Source of the DNA: Paracentrotus lividus
Lineage: Eukaryota; Echinodermata; Echinoidea; Camarodonta; Echinidae
NCBI GenBank assembly: GCA_940671915.1
Contig: CALNVZ010003433.1
Span: forward strand, 48,477,332-48,541,331
Reading direction: 5' to 3'
DNA: 64,000 bases
How positions within the stretch are numbered: the stretch's first letter is position 1; every line of letters begins with the position of its first letter. Of this stretch, positions 10,813 to 22,258 are shown in pieces. Both the position numbers and the translations under genes were made by a program. Under the pieces are notes generated by a model. It saw nothing but the letters and a program-made list of their open reading frames with translations, ran no database searches and had not been told where the DNA came from.

Positions 10813-13800
10813 GGCATAATGGAAGGAAAATAAGTATGTAAGAAGGAGGACAGTGATGAGTCTAATTCATCAAGACTAGCAGTAAGTTTGATAGAGATGG
10901 AGACAGACAGTTATTTTATAGACAGAGATTGACTGAGTAAAAGCCTAAAAGCCTATGGAATGTAACATGAAAGATGATAAAGTGACAAGACCGATTCCTC
11001 TAAACAAACAGTAAGTTTAGAGATGAAAGACGGGCAGAAAATTAAGACAAAGATTTGAGTGATACAAATTGAGAGTGGAGAGAATGCACAAATCACACTA
11101 ATGTGTACTTTACGGACTATGTATTTTAACTTCTACATGTATAAGAATATTAAAGTAAACAATAAGAAATGTAGTCATTTATGGAGACATGTATTGGTCA
11201 GATGTCTTGTATGAATTTATACACATCTGTATGTGGATCATAATTAACTCTCTCTTTTTCACCCATTCCAATAATCTGCTATGTTCTCACTCTTTCTCAC
11301 TACTCAGAGAAGAAACGTCTTGTACCAAAACAGTGTTAAAGCCTGGTTGGGGTACTTTCGCAACGAACATCGCCTTGTCACTGTTGACGTATCTTGCGGG
11401 ATCGGTGATCTTATCTGGCATCGAGTGTGTGACTTCTTTGGTCATGACCTGGAATGTCTCCCTAAGAAGACTGTCAATACTGTTGTTCTTTTTGCGTTCA
11501 GTGAGTATGATTGCATTCGGTTCACTTTGCTTTCAGTACAGTTACATTCAGTGAGCATGAATGCATTCTGTCAGTGTGATCGCAATCAGTTCACTTTGCA
11601 TTCGGTCAATATGATTGCATTCTGTGAGTATAGATGTTAAACCAGTTCAATTCGTTAAAAAAAAATTGTTTTGGCTTGAAACTTTCCAAGAAAAAAAAAA
11701 TGAAAAGATGAGAAAAAAAAATTAAATAGTTTAGTAATAAAAACAATAGTGTTGTATTGAAAAATTTTTGTGGGTGGAGATTAAGAATCTGAGACAATCC
11801 TACCTATATTGTTATGATACTGGTATAAACTTCTTGAATATGGGGGAAGTATATAGGCCTAATGACAACTACTATGAATTTCAAGTATATTATCTATCTC
11901 TTGTTTTCAAGATGGCTATGACTACTCAGGAATAGATATGCAGAGATACCACATGGAACTCATTCATCTCAAGAATATTCTACCCAAACCAGATATGACA
12001 CCGGTATGTATACTCTCTAAAAAAAACCTATCCTCCCTTTTACAAAGTCTATGTATCGCATTCTATAGTGTTCTGGGCTATTTGTATATTTTGAAAAGGA
12101 AGACCTTTTACCAATTTTCATTCCTGAAAAGCATTAGATGATATCATCATTTCTGAAACGAAGGGAGATACATGAAAATATTCTATATTTCTCTCAAAAT
12201 TTGTCACAGGTTTCACCTATACTTTTTGCAAAGGAATGATATCCATACGGTACAAATACAAGAGCAGAGGATGGTAACAACCAGATAAGAAAGATTTGTG
12301 TCTTTCCTAAGCAGGATGTGTGCCTAAATCACAGATAATGATTATCCAACAAAATATAATTATTGTTTGAAAAATTCACTTACTGCTGTAATTTATATTC
12401 ACCACAAAATAATTGATTTGAAATATTTGTGGAATACAGAACTTTGCATCGAAATATCTTTGCAATACAGGACTAAAAAATCCTCTTTAGAAATGGCACA
12501 GATAAATTTATTTCCTCAGGGTGTTGCAATTTTCCTCTGCCCTTGTATTGGTACTTTGTTGCCATTATTATTGTGGAAAGATACGTATAAAGACAAGAGA
12601 GAGAGAGACAGACGGACAGACTGCTCTCTGGAATGAAAAGTTTTCATTTTCAAAATATATATAACTGGTTGACAATGCTATGTTTATAAATATATAAAAT
12701 AATGCACACATTTTCAAGATGTAACATTACGGATCATCAGTGATGGTATGTTGGAGATTCAGTTGGTGTTAATACAAAAAAAAAAGCTATTTTTGCCTGT
12801 ATAAATATTTGCATTTCTTTTACATGTATTGATATTTTTTATCTATTAGGATGCAGCACTTCATGTTCTAAGCAAGCACATTGACAAGACAGCTCCCACA
12901 GCAGAATCATTCTGTGTTGATCTGAGTGATACACCCCTCACTAAAGACATGGAGAGACTGGATCACTCAAAGCGAGAGGTATGACTATCATATCATATAT
13001 GCAACTCAATTGGTCGTATGTGTTGGCTCAGTGGATAGAGCGTCTGCCTCATAATTGGGAGGTCATGGGTTCGAGCCCCGGCCGCGTCTTATCAAAAGAT
13101 GTTAAAAAATGGTAGTTACTGCTTCCCTGTTTGGCGTTCAACAAGAGGGGGATAGAGTAATGTCCTTCTGGCGCTGCTCAGCGGCTGCCTGGCCCACGAG
13201 AAAAGGGGCAAAATAAATATCCGTTTCGGACAATAAAATTTGGACCATTTTCATTTTTTCATTTTTCATCTTCCCTTATTAAAAAAAAGAAAGAAATATG
13301 AAAACTAACACCCTCACCCCCTCGCAAAAACAAAACAAAAATGAAGAGGAAGAGCTAGGAAAGAAAATTTTTGTTTTCACATTGATACAAACGTAACTTT
13401 AAAAGTGCTTAGCAGAGGCAATTGCATGATTTTTCACAAATTCATGATAACATTTGTTAAAAATACTTCTGGTTGTATACAAAGTACACATATGTTTTTA
13501 GAATTAAACTTCACTTCATATGTTGCGTTATTTTCTGATGCTTCTTTAAAATATGATGACATTTTCCTTCAGTAAAATACACATTATCAGTATTATGCGT
13601 TTGAGATTGAAGATGTAGGTGTGTACAAATATTTGCATTTTAACCCGTTGGGGAATGAGCCCGAATATATTCGGGCTGAGGTCTATGGGAAATGTGTGTT
13701 ATAGCCAAATCAGCTCGTCTCCAACAGGTTAATCGAGCAATATGATATTAGCTTATACCAGTCATAGTTACCAGTACATAGTTATGTACAATCTAACCTC

Positions 13801-14565
13801 TTTGCTAATTTTTTTTTTTGTATTTCTTTTTAAATTTAGTTCCGGAGAGAGATGCGGTTTATTGAATGGGAAGGCACATACTTAGACAAGTAAGTTATCA
13901 GAGATAAGTAACAATATATGAGGAAGTAGAGACAGGCTAAGATAGAGATAGAGAGAGAGGTCTTATGCCTGCAATCCCATTCATTTTAATCATCAGGGGT
14001 TTGTACATGAATTATTCTTTAGCATACAAATCAAAAGGATAATATCAGATAATATCATATAATTTTTAAGTATTCATAAATTATAATAGCAGTGTTTTGT
14101 TACCTAATGTATGGAAAAGCACTTCACCAGTCCAGACAAATACATACTTGCCAACAGCGGAGGGGGGGGGGGGGGGCTCTTTCATCCTATTTAAAAAAAA
14201 AAATATGTACAGTAAAGAAATAATACAGAAATGTCCCTAAGTTAACATTTCTCCCCACTTTGTCCCTATTGTTGGATTCTAAAGGTTGGCACTTATGCAA
14301 ATATAAGTATTGATTGATTCATGTATTTTCACTTAGTTCTGACAAATATCTTTATTGCTTGATTCATTTATCTTCACTTAGATATATCTTCATTAGTTCC
14401 GAGAAGAAGGAAAGAGGTCGCAAGTCTAGTCTTTTCATTCAGACCTTCAATGTCGTGGCTACAACAGAAAACGAGGTGTGCCTGTTCCCTCCGGAGACCG
14501 ATGTCGGCTTGTGTCAGGATCTGGCCTTCTCATTCGGTCATCACAGACATCCCTCAGCCAGATAA
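10072..14565 (+). CDS. Unrecognised gene, last six exons (3' part only)
   Basis: Six exons (10072-10209, 11308-11500, 11912-12003, 12850-12978, 13840-13889, 14382-14565) join in frame to 786 nt: 261 residues and a TAA stop. All introns are GT-AG. The protein part has no signal peptide or transmembrane helix in view. It is mixed polar, with WLGYFRNEHRLVTVDVSCG, an acidic/basic stretch FRREMRFIEWEGTYLDK, and a C-terminus ending GHHRHPSAR. I do not recognise the family. The 5' part lies to the left of 10 kb, possibly outside the window. It converges with the large - strand gene. Confidence 0.75.
10244..10267 (+). repeat. (AG)n microsatellite
   Basis: Simple AG run just after exon A, followed by attgggcataa. 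The same pair of features recurs at 10777-10820. Confidence 0.9.
10305..10740. mobile_element. TTAA-flanked MITE, copy 1
   Basis: 436 bp with ends AGGGATTTAGTAAC and GTTACTGCATCCCT, flanked by TTAA on both sides (10301-10304 and 10741-10744). It has a nearly full-length inverted relative at 36483-36923, also within TTAA. A TTAA duplication points to piggyBac-type mobilisation. No coding frame. Confidence 0.8.
10750..11035 (+). repeat. Decayed tandem copies of the exon A 3' end and donor
   Basis: Segments at about 10751-10775, 10840-10895 and 10975-11025 resemble the end of exon A and the intron start: ctagcagtatgtttag, gatgagtctaattcatcaag followed by actagcagtaagttt, and attcctctaaacaaacag followed by taagtttag. 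An (AG)n run (10777-10809) and attgggcataa are repeated too. The copies have no clear acceptor and are presumably not exons. Confidence 0.6.
11308..11500 (+). CDS. Unrecognised gene, exon B
   Basis: 193 nt, enters in phase 0 and leaves in phase 1. Acceptor ctcactactcag, donor TTCA|GTGAGT. Reads RRNVLYQNSVKAWLGYFRNE and on through GIGDLIWHRVCDFFGHDL to KTVNTVVLFAF. Confidence 0.75.
11494..11636 (+). repeat. Short tandem repeat over the exon B donor
   Basis: The unit around 'attcagtgagtatgattg' plus 'ttcactttgc' recurs about three to four times (11494, 11548, 11560-11590, 11600-11636). It contains more donor-like words (cattcagtgagcatg, ttctgtgagtatag). Confidence 0.6.
11912..12003 (+). CDS. 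Unrecognised gene, exon C
   Basis: 92 nt. Acceptor cttgttttcaag, donor CCG|GTATGT; the first two bases complete a codon begun in exon B. Reads GYDYSGIDMQRYHMELIHLK and ends KPDMTP. Confidence 0.75.
12850..12978 (+). CDS. Unrecognised gene, exon D
   Basis: 129 nt, phase 0 to phase 0. Acceptor atctattag, donor GAG|GTATGA. Reads DAALHVLSKHIDKTAPTAES and ends ERLDHSKRE. Confidence 0.75.
13022..13216 (+). repeat. tRNA-derived SINE
   Basis: A tRNA-like head carries an A box (TGGCTCAGTGG, 13024-13034) and a B box (GGTTCGAGCCC, 13068-13078) with normal spacing. A non-tRNA body follows, ending near ggggcaaaataaat. No full cloverleaf acceptor stem closes, so it is a SINE rather than a tRNA gene. It sits in the intron between exons D and E, in the gene's own orientation. 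Confidence 0.75.
13640..13732. repeat. Short TTAA-bounded palindromic element
   Basis: TTAACCCGTTGGGG at the left against CCAACAGGTTAA at the right, with an inner palindrome CCCGAATATATTCGGG. 93 bp. The end wording matches the TTAACCCGTTG ends at 8522 and 9436. Confidence 0.55.
13840..13889 (+). CDS. Unrecognised gene, exon E
   Basis: 50 nt, phase 0 in and phase 2 out. Acceptor ttttaaatttag, donor ACAA|GTAAGT. Reads FRREMRFIEWEGTYLD. Very short but in frame with both neighbours. Confidence 0.75.
14382..14565 (+). CDS. Unrecognised gene, last exon with stop
   Basis: 184 nt. After acceptor atcttcacttag, the first base completes a Lys codon. Reads YIFISSEKKERGRKSSLFIQ, then TFNVVATTENEVCLFPPE and GLCQDLAFSFGHHRHPSAR, with TAA at 14563-14565. 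Confidence 0.75.
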
Positions 14566-17500
14566 GGAGGTCAAAGGTCATCCCCTCCCCTCTTCAAAGG
14601 CTCAGTGCATAAAGGTTGTAAGTCCAAAAATGGTAGCTTCACTAGAAGAGTTTGAGGATAGAGGACAGCAGCATTGTAACATTCCATTATTAAAGTCCCA
14701 CGTTAAGATGCTTTTTAGTCTTTTTGACCAATTCGGCTAAATTGGTATTTGAATATTGTCTCTCTTGACCATTCATGGAAAATTTGTTCCATTGTGTAAC
14801 TGCAATAGAAATTTGAGATAGATTCTTCTCCCTGGAATTACAAGAAATGTACTTACAACCTTTTTACATCAATCTTCTTGAGCTTATTTTATGTACATTG
14901 ACTTTTGTTTTTTTTAATACATTGATTTCTAAACTATTGTGTGTTTATTGCGTTCAAATTGGTCTGAAATATTCTAATTGTTCTCCTGAGAATAAAATAT
15001 AAACTGTTGTACACATCTTTATCAATTATAAAATGTTTTAATTTGTTGACATGTATTATAAAGAGGAATTGAGCTATGTAGCATTTACACTTTTCACAAA
15101 TCTGAGGAGTAAAAACATGTTCATTATATGAAAATTGTGTTTCTGCTTCATACATGTATGTGTAGATACGCAGTTGAAATTGAAGAAAAAAAAAAGTTTT
15201 TGTAGAAGGTATCTTATGATGATGAAATGTAACTTGATTCATAGGCAATATTACATGGACATTTCAAATTCTGTGTTATAGACCAAATGACTGAAACTTG
15301 AAAATATGATCAAAATTTTTAGCTGACTTAAAGGACTGTATCTCGAGCAGATTGAAGCTGTTTGAAGAGGCTTTTGATCTATTTCATCAATTAGATGGAG
15401 ATATCCTGATATTTAGCTGGTTTGCTTAAAATGCAGAGCAATTTGATTAATGAGTTAGTGATTGTTTAATGAAGATCCCTTCAAGAATCAGGAGCAGAAA
15501 TGTTTTAAAAAAATATCAAAATACTTGAGTAATAAAGGAAGACAGGCAGATACAAGAAGCCATCGTCATCATCATGTTTTTGTACCCAATTGTTTAATGG
15601 AACTGGGAATTCTTGCTCTCCGATCTTGGTAAAATATTGCAGGATGGTAGCGTGTGATGTAACCTTCAAGACTGTATAGTTTAGTTTCGCCAAAATAATA
15701 CTGTTCTATTTAATATTCAACAACACTTCATGGTCTTTAAAGAAATTTTTGAAATATATTTCTCAATGTCAAGTTGATTGATGCATTGTGGGCATGCAAT
15801 ATTGCACTTGGCGCAAATTTTGCCACCGCTCTTATTCAGTGCGATAGACTAGTGGCTTATCTCACATATCATTCAGTATAATGTATTTGCCCGACACATT
15901 CACCACATTATTAGTTATTTTCAATTAATTGTGATAATTCATCCATGAAATCATACTTGCTGTAAACCACTAAATAAAGCTCCTAGAATGCTAATTTTTG
16001 GTGTAAATATTTCTTCTAGCATTCCAAACAATAATATGCAGTATGGCGATTTTGGTGTCAAAAGTGGACAGAATCTTAAGATGAAAAGTAACAGAGCCCC
16101 CCTCCCCCTGTAACTATTAAAGGTTAATTCTGACAAAGGAAAAAAAAGTTGAGGCCTTGTAGTATGAAATGGGATATTTCTTCAAATTGACTATTTAAAC
16201 TTGTTGATCAGAGTGCTCTGCCATTCTTGAAATCAGCTTTATACCAGGGCGATAATTCTCCCTTGTTTTGATTCTGTACATAGTCTGTTTGTTCTACTGA
16301 TTTGTATATAAATGTATATCTTAACTATGCCGGGCATTATATGCCTGTATAAATAGATGCTTTCAATGTTCGCTTTGATGGGGTCAAAAACCTTGACTTT
16401 TCAAGAAAAAAATCAATGTCTTAATTTAGAAGTTAACGTCATGCATGTATGACAATAGAATAGGAGGCATTCTAGACCAAAACTGTGCTGATAGTAATGA
16501 TACAATTTGGCTTCATAAACCTTATTTGCCAAATGATTGTGCACTGCATCTACAGTTTCCAATTCTCAAGTCCAATTTATTTATTGATTTAGATTATTCC
16601 AATCAATTCTAATTAATTCATCTCAGCTTAATTTAGTACATTTCATTTTGATTCAATTCATTTCATTTTAATTGACTTCAAGTCATTCTAATTCAATCAG
16701 TTTCAATTCTTGTCTTTACAGAACGTTTATTGATTTATTACACATGTACCTCTCATAGTATTTATGTACTGATACTATTGCAGTCTTAACAATTGTAGTT
16801 TTCTTCTTTTCACACTTCTAAATTAGTCATCCTACTCAATGGGCTTTCTTTGAATTAGCACTAGTCAATTATCTTTTACCAAATTCATAAATATTATATT
16901 GGAATAAAAAGAAAACCATAGAAAATTCAAGCTTGCACTTAAAAGCTGATTTATATTTATTATGACAAGCAATGCATCAGTTAAAACCCAGGAAAAGTAA
17001 TAATTTGCTTTTATGTGTACTGTTCCCAAAATTTGTTTGACAATTAATATTACTCTGCAAATAATTCCATGAAGAATTTGAAGTAGGCCCTCTTCTCACA
17101 CTTTGGCGTGAAAGGGTAACTAACTTTTGGGGAAATTTCTGACTAGCATTGGGAATTATTTCTGCTCTCCATGTGTGTAATTTTCAAAATATAACTTCAA
17201 ACTTTATGACTTTTGTAATTTGTCTTATGTTGGTAATACAGTGACATTAGCATTTCAGGTCATATTCCATGATGATACAATTTTGTTATTGCTTTAATTG
17301 CACACCATTTTATATCTGTATGATTTTATTATTGCTTGAATGCTGTCTATGGTGGTGCTGATTCTTTTGTTTGACTGCAGGTGCTAAGCCTTTTGTCTAG
17401 TGGAAGAGTACGTGTATACAGTATGTGCTTCTGTAACGCTACATGCAGTTTAGGTTTAGTTTATATTTTGTTGTTGAGGTTAGGATCAAGAAATGACATC

Positions 17501-18615
17501 CACTTTGACTAATTCTGAATTTTTATGGTAATTTATGGCTTAATTATTTGTTTTTATTTCCATAAGATCCTTTCAAAAAGGTGCAAATGAATTGTTTGTA
17601 TTAGCAGTAATCTGTTTTGTTAACTGGATCTTTTAAACAAGAAGAATATTTGACCAAGTAAAACTTAATAGTGGTTTGATGTGAAACAATTTCTAACCTG
17701 TCGGAGTTCATTGTAGTGCACCTAAATGTAAAGAAATATATACTTTTATATATAAATTTTAATGTTGAAATATGAATTTCATTCTCTCCTCTTTTGAACT
17801 CATATTCAATCAATAATATCCCCTGGTTTATATCACTTTTGTGTAATGCTCTCCTTTTTTATATGATTTATGTTAAAAACAGCTGTATTGCAAGTATATT
17901 ATGCACCTTGAATAAATGGCTGGGGTTGTAGTATTCAGGCAATTGTTTCCAAAATTGTATATAACCATATGTATATTTTTTGCTTCTCAATAATTTTTCA
18001 AATACGAGGCTGGTGTGAGACTGTTAAGTGCTTGGTAAAAATGAAGACAATATCATTATTGCAATTATGAGTTATATTTTAACTATTATACTATAATACT
18101 ATATTTTGACTATTGTTAGCCAATATACACAATACAAACTTTATAAACACCAACTTACAAGTCATGAAACAGCCGACCTACATGACTTGATATTCTGTTG
18201 TTGCAAACATTGCCAATAATGTTTGTGATTGTAGCAAAAAAAAGTCTGTAAAAATGTGGAATAGGGCTCTCTTTTTCAATCTATTAGATTTAACTTTCTA
18301 TGGAAGTATTCATGTTTCATTTTGTACCCATAGCAAGGCTACTATGAAAATATATGCAAATTTCAGGTTAGAGCAAGTAGTATTGTATACAGTAGTTTGT
18401 AATTAACGAGAAAAGCTTGCAGATTTGTATATAGTTATATAATTACGTTGATATAGTTATATATTCTGTTCATGATCTGTATAGAGAAGTCAAAATAATA
18501 CTTTTAAATGTATTTCTGAATTAATGCCCCCAGCTCTATTGACATGTATTTGAACCAGTTATCCACAAACTACTTGATTATCGTGGTTCAATAAATAAAG
18601 TTTAATGCAACAAGG
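14566..18615 (+). other. Probable 3' UTR of the + strand gene
   Basis: AT-rich, no coding exon seen on either strand, no clear repeat ends. It runs from the stop codon to two overlapping AATAAA words near 18590. About 4 kb is long, and earlier polyadenylation is possible. Confidence 0.45.
18590..18599 (+). promoter_or_regulatory. Polyadenylation signal, overlapping AATAAA pair
   Basis: The sequence caataaataaagttt contains two overlapping AATAAA hexamers on the + strand, the first good pair downstream of the stop at 14565. Confidence 0.5.
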
Positions 18616-19138
18616 TAATTCAAACTTTCTACTCAACTGCTGCCAATTTTCAGTATCTGTTATTTAATTTGAGAGAAAAATTTAACGTTTCTTTTCATGA
18701 AAAATATTTTTATGTGTCATTTTCTTGTTGTTAGTTATGATTACCGACTGTATAAAAATGCTGATTTCTAGCAGCCTTTAGAATACTAAAATGTTCCAAT
18801 TAAAGTTGACAGGCTTGATAAACAATATAGTAATCAGGTGCTGGTCCAGCATCTGTTCTGATAAAGGTTATTTATCTTGCCAAATTGTCTAGAGAAAATA
18901 GTGGCTTTATTGCTTACGTTTGAGCATGGGCCAATTAATCCTTTATCACAGCCAATGCTGGGGTCTGCTACTGATAATTCACAAGAGTAAAACATTTCTA
19001 TTGTCACACGCTGTGCAATATCCACATCATCTGATAATCAGAAAGCTTTAAAAGGATGCAATCACAGAGTTTTCTATGTAATAGGTGCTCTACTAGGAAT
19101 ATCAAATTATCCCTATGTTCGTAAATGTGACATCTATA

Positions 19139-20261
19139 CCCCATTCAAAGTAGTTTCCAAATATATCCCGGTGCTGTCGCGGGACGGCAACACCGCTATA
19201 AACCTGCTATAAATGCATTCACAGTGGAAAAGTTATCCCGGGACAGTCCCAGGATATATTTCATGTATTCGTTCACACTGCAGCGGCTGATTTTTATGAC
19301 CTCCGTAATAAAATGCTTACATTTCTTTGATTTTCGACTTTTTCAATCTTATTCCTTGTTTTATCCTTCTTCCATCTTCTATTTTATAATTTCTTTTATA
19401 TTTCTTTGTTTCCACCTTTTTTCTTTTCTTTTTCATCAATTTCTTATGCATTTCATTGTTTTATCTTCCTTTCTTTTCTCATCTATCAATTTCTTATGTA
19501 TTTCTTTAATATCCTCCTTTGTTTTCCTTTATCACGTTTTTTCCTTTTTTTTTCTATCAATTTCTTATGTATTACCTTGTTCTATCTTTCTTTCTTTTCT
19601 CTTCTATCAATTTCTCATGTATTTCTTTATTTTTATCCTCCTTTCTTTTTCTTTTCTATCATGTCTAATGTATCAGTTTCTTATGTATTTCTTTGTTTTT
19701 ATCCTTTCTTTTTCTTTGCAATAATTTCTTATGTATTTCATTGTTTTCACCTTCTTTCCTTTTCTTTTCTATCAATTTCTTATGTATTTCTTTGTTTTTT
19801 TATCCTTCTTTCTTTTTCTTTGCAATCATCTCTTATGTATTTCCTTGTTCTATCTTCCCTTCTTTTCTCTTCTATCAATTTCTTATTTAATATCATTTCT
19901 TTGTTCTTTCTTTACTATCATTTCTTATGTATTTCCTTGTTTTCACCTTCTTTCCTTTTCTTTTCTATCAATTTCTTATTTTTGTTTTTATCCTTCTTTC
20001 TTTTTCTTTCATATCATTTCTTATGTGATTTCTGTGTTTAATCCTTCTTTTATTATCTCTTTTGGAAATTCTTATGTAGCGGGACTGTCCCGGTGCTGTT
20101 ACTAAGGTTTGAGCGAGATAGTTTATCGCAGTGTTATAGCGGAGCGAGGTTATCCCGGGATAGTTTATCGCGGGTCTGAGCATTCACACTGAAGGCAACA
20201 CCGCTACAGTCGCGGGATAGTCCCGCGACTGTAACGGTGTTTGAGGCCACTGTGAATGGGG
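19139..20261. mobile_element. Terminal-inverted-repeat DNA element around a minisatellite
   Basis: CCCCATTCAAAGTAG at the left and CACTGTGAATGGGG at the right are imperfect inverted ends. Inside, both flanks carry cgcgggac/gtcccgcg and cggtgctgt/acaccgct blocks facing each other. The interior is mostly the pyrimidine-rich repeat below. No transposase frame. Superfamily unknown. Confidence 0.6.
19320..20060 (+). repeat. Pyrimidine-rich minisatellite
   Basis: Repeated 'ctatcaatttcttatgtatt' followed by T/C-rich 'ttccttttctttt' in units of about 50-60 bp, more than ten times. It opens long Phe/Leu/Ser-rich frames in several phases at once, which is expected of such a repeat and is not evidence of a protein. 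Confidence 0.85.
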
Positions 20262-20637
20262 TGAAAGTGTAGAAAGAAGCAGTATTGTATGTGGAAGTGT
20301 AGGGGAAATGAGCAGAAATGGAAAAGCTTCATTTGGGACCCATTGACATGCTTTGAACCATTGGGCCTGGCTATTGATTTAATTGTTTATGCCTTTATTT
20401 GTAAAATTTGTAAATTTTTATTTTGTGTTTCCCATCATGACAAGATTTGTCAATAAGACTGTAGATAAAGATAAAACTTGCATTTTAAATCATCATTACT
20501 GTTTGGGAAACCTTGGTCATTGTATAATCAACAAGTTAAAGTGTTTTATTTTTTATTTTTTAAAGACTGAATTAAAATAAGGTGTTGGTATTTACTGTTT
20601 CTTGATGAGATATTGCTAATTTCTTGGAAGATTTTCT

Positions 20638-21536
20638 AATTGAAGATGCTAGTACTAGATGTTCGTATGTTACATTTTGGCCAAATTGAGTTCTTTGTAT
20701 TTTTCAACATGTTAGTATGTGTACTTTAACTTGTAAGTATTTAAAAATCAATATTTTAATTACAAAGGGTCAAATTGGTACCCCACTGTTTTCACACAAA
20801 GCAACCTTTTAGTACTAGATGTTCCTATGTGCAGTCATCTAGAACTAGAAGTACCTATGTGACATGACCAGCCAATCAATACACGCATAGCAAGTCATAT
20901 GATCTGTTCAATGCACACAGACAGCAAAATTAGATGCTTTTTGAACAACATGGAGGGTGCAGAAGATATTTTGGAGCCAAATAATTCTTTTGAAAATTTG
21001 CCAAAAGTGACCAGCACAGTGATGAAATATGTGTCATCTTTTTTTTACTTAGTGTAGACCTTTTAAATCTGAAATATCATCACCAAAATCATGGCTTATA
21101 TGACTACAAGGCACACGATGACCAAAAATGCATCATGATCAACATGGTGATGATGAACTGCCAGTCCACTGATGATATTTTTCTGTTAATATCCATGTGA
21201 AGTTAATAAAACTACCATTTTATCATAAATATCTAAATATAATGTTGTTTTCATTATGATATTGACTTTTCAGTACTAGAAGTTCCTATGTGCACTGTTG
21301 TAGAGCTAAAACTTCCTATGTGCAGTTAATAGATTATTGATTATAGAAAATCAATAAGTATTATATTCCTGGATTATGCATCAAAACTTTCCTATACATG
21401 ACACAATGTCAGTCTGAAAGTTTGACATCTATATGTTATGAAACATGATTTGTGGACATATTAAAACTTTTTAACCTTCTGTTTCTCAAAACTGATTTGA
21501 TGTAACATAGGCACATCTAGTACTAGCATCTTCAAT
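20638..21536. mobile_element. DNA element with about 36-bp inverted ends
   Basis: AATTGAAGATGCTAGTACTA at the left and TAGTACTAGCATCTTCAATT at the right continue as an inverted repeat through tatgttaca/tgtaacata. The word 'agtactaga.gttcctatgtg' recurs inside (20812, 20842, 21271, 21303), as subterminal repeats do. About 0.9 kb, no coding frame. Confidence 0.7.
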
Positions 21537-22252
21537 TTAGGAGGACACATGTTCTTTGAGACCCTGTTTTATTTTGTTTGTATGCATGTATGAGACAAGC
21601 CCTTCATGCCAAAAATAAATAACTCTGAAAATATGTTCTTTTATTGTAAACAATAATTCATGTGTAATGTTGTGATTTGTGCTCTAAAACAGATACATAT
21701 ATACAATGTATATGTACATGTACAGTTAGATTGTCTGATGAACAAGTGTGTGTTTGTGAACTTGTTTATAATGACAAATATCTACAGTGGTGACTCTTCA
21801 GTTTTCCTTTAAAGATCTTTATAGAGAGGTTTGATTGTGTAGTAAAACAAACAAAAACGGACAGCAACATTGCTACATCCCATCCATCTGGCAAGGGAAT
21901 AATGAATTCTGTGTTGTAAGCTTAGTGAATTGATGTACTGTACATGTAGGGGAAGATTTAGAGTAAAGAACAATTAAGGCAAAATGAGAGGGGAGATAGA
22001 AAGAGAGAGAGAGAGAGAGAGAGATAGAGGGGGGGGGGGGGTTGAGTGATAGACATACAATGGACAGAGAGTCATGCAGAGAGAGAAAGAGCTGTGAAGG
22101 AGGGGGGGGGGAAAGCATGGTTTGGAGGTAGAACTCTCACAGCTTTATTATCAAGATTTTACATGTGCTTCTTCGGCCAACTTTTTATAAAAGGCTATGG
22201 TTCACGTACAATTAACAGTTAGACAATAAAAAATTGTTTATACTAATAATTC
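21537..22252. other. Intergenic; (GA)n and G runs
   Basis: No gene seen. It contains a GA microsatellite (about 22000-22024), a G run (22029-22041) and a further G run near 22101-22110. Confidence 0.5.
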
Positions 22253-22258
22253 TTTATT
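22253..22258 (-). promoter_or_regulatory. Candidate polyadenylation signal of the MAM/LDLa gene
   Basis: AATAAA on the - strand (in gaaataaagaatt), about 1.46 kb downstream of the stop codon at 23723-23725 and before the GA/G runs. Confidence 0.4.

Noticed and set aside
13022..13092. tRNA gene
   Set aside because: The A and B boxes are good, but the acceptor stem does not close and a SINE body follows.
19224..20105. Long Phe/Leu/Ser-rich open frames in several phases
   Set aside because: They arise from a pyrimidine-rich tandem repeat open in more than one frame. No start context, splice structure or known domain.
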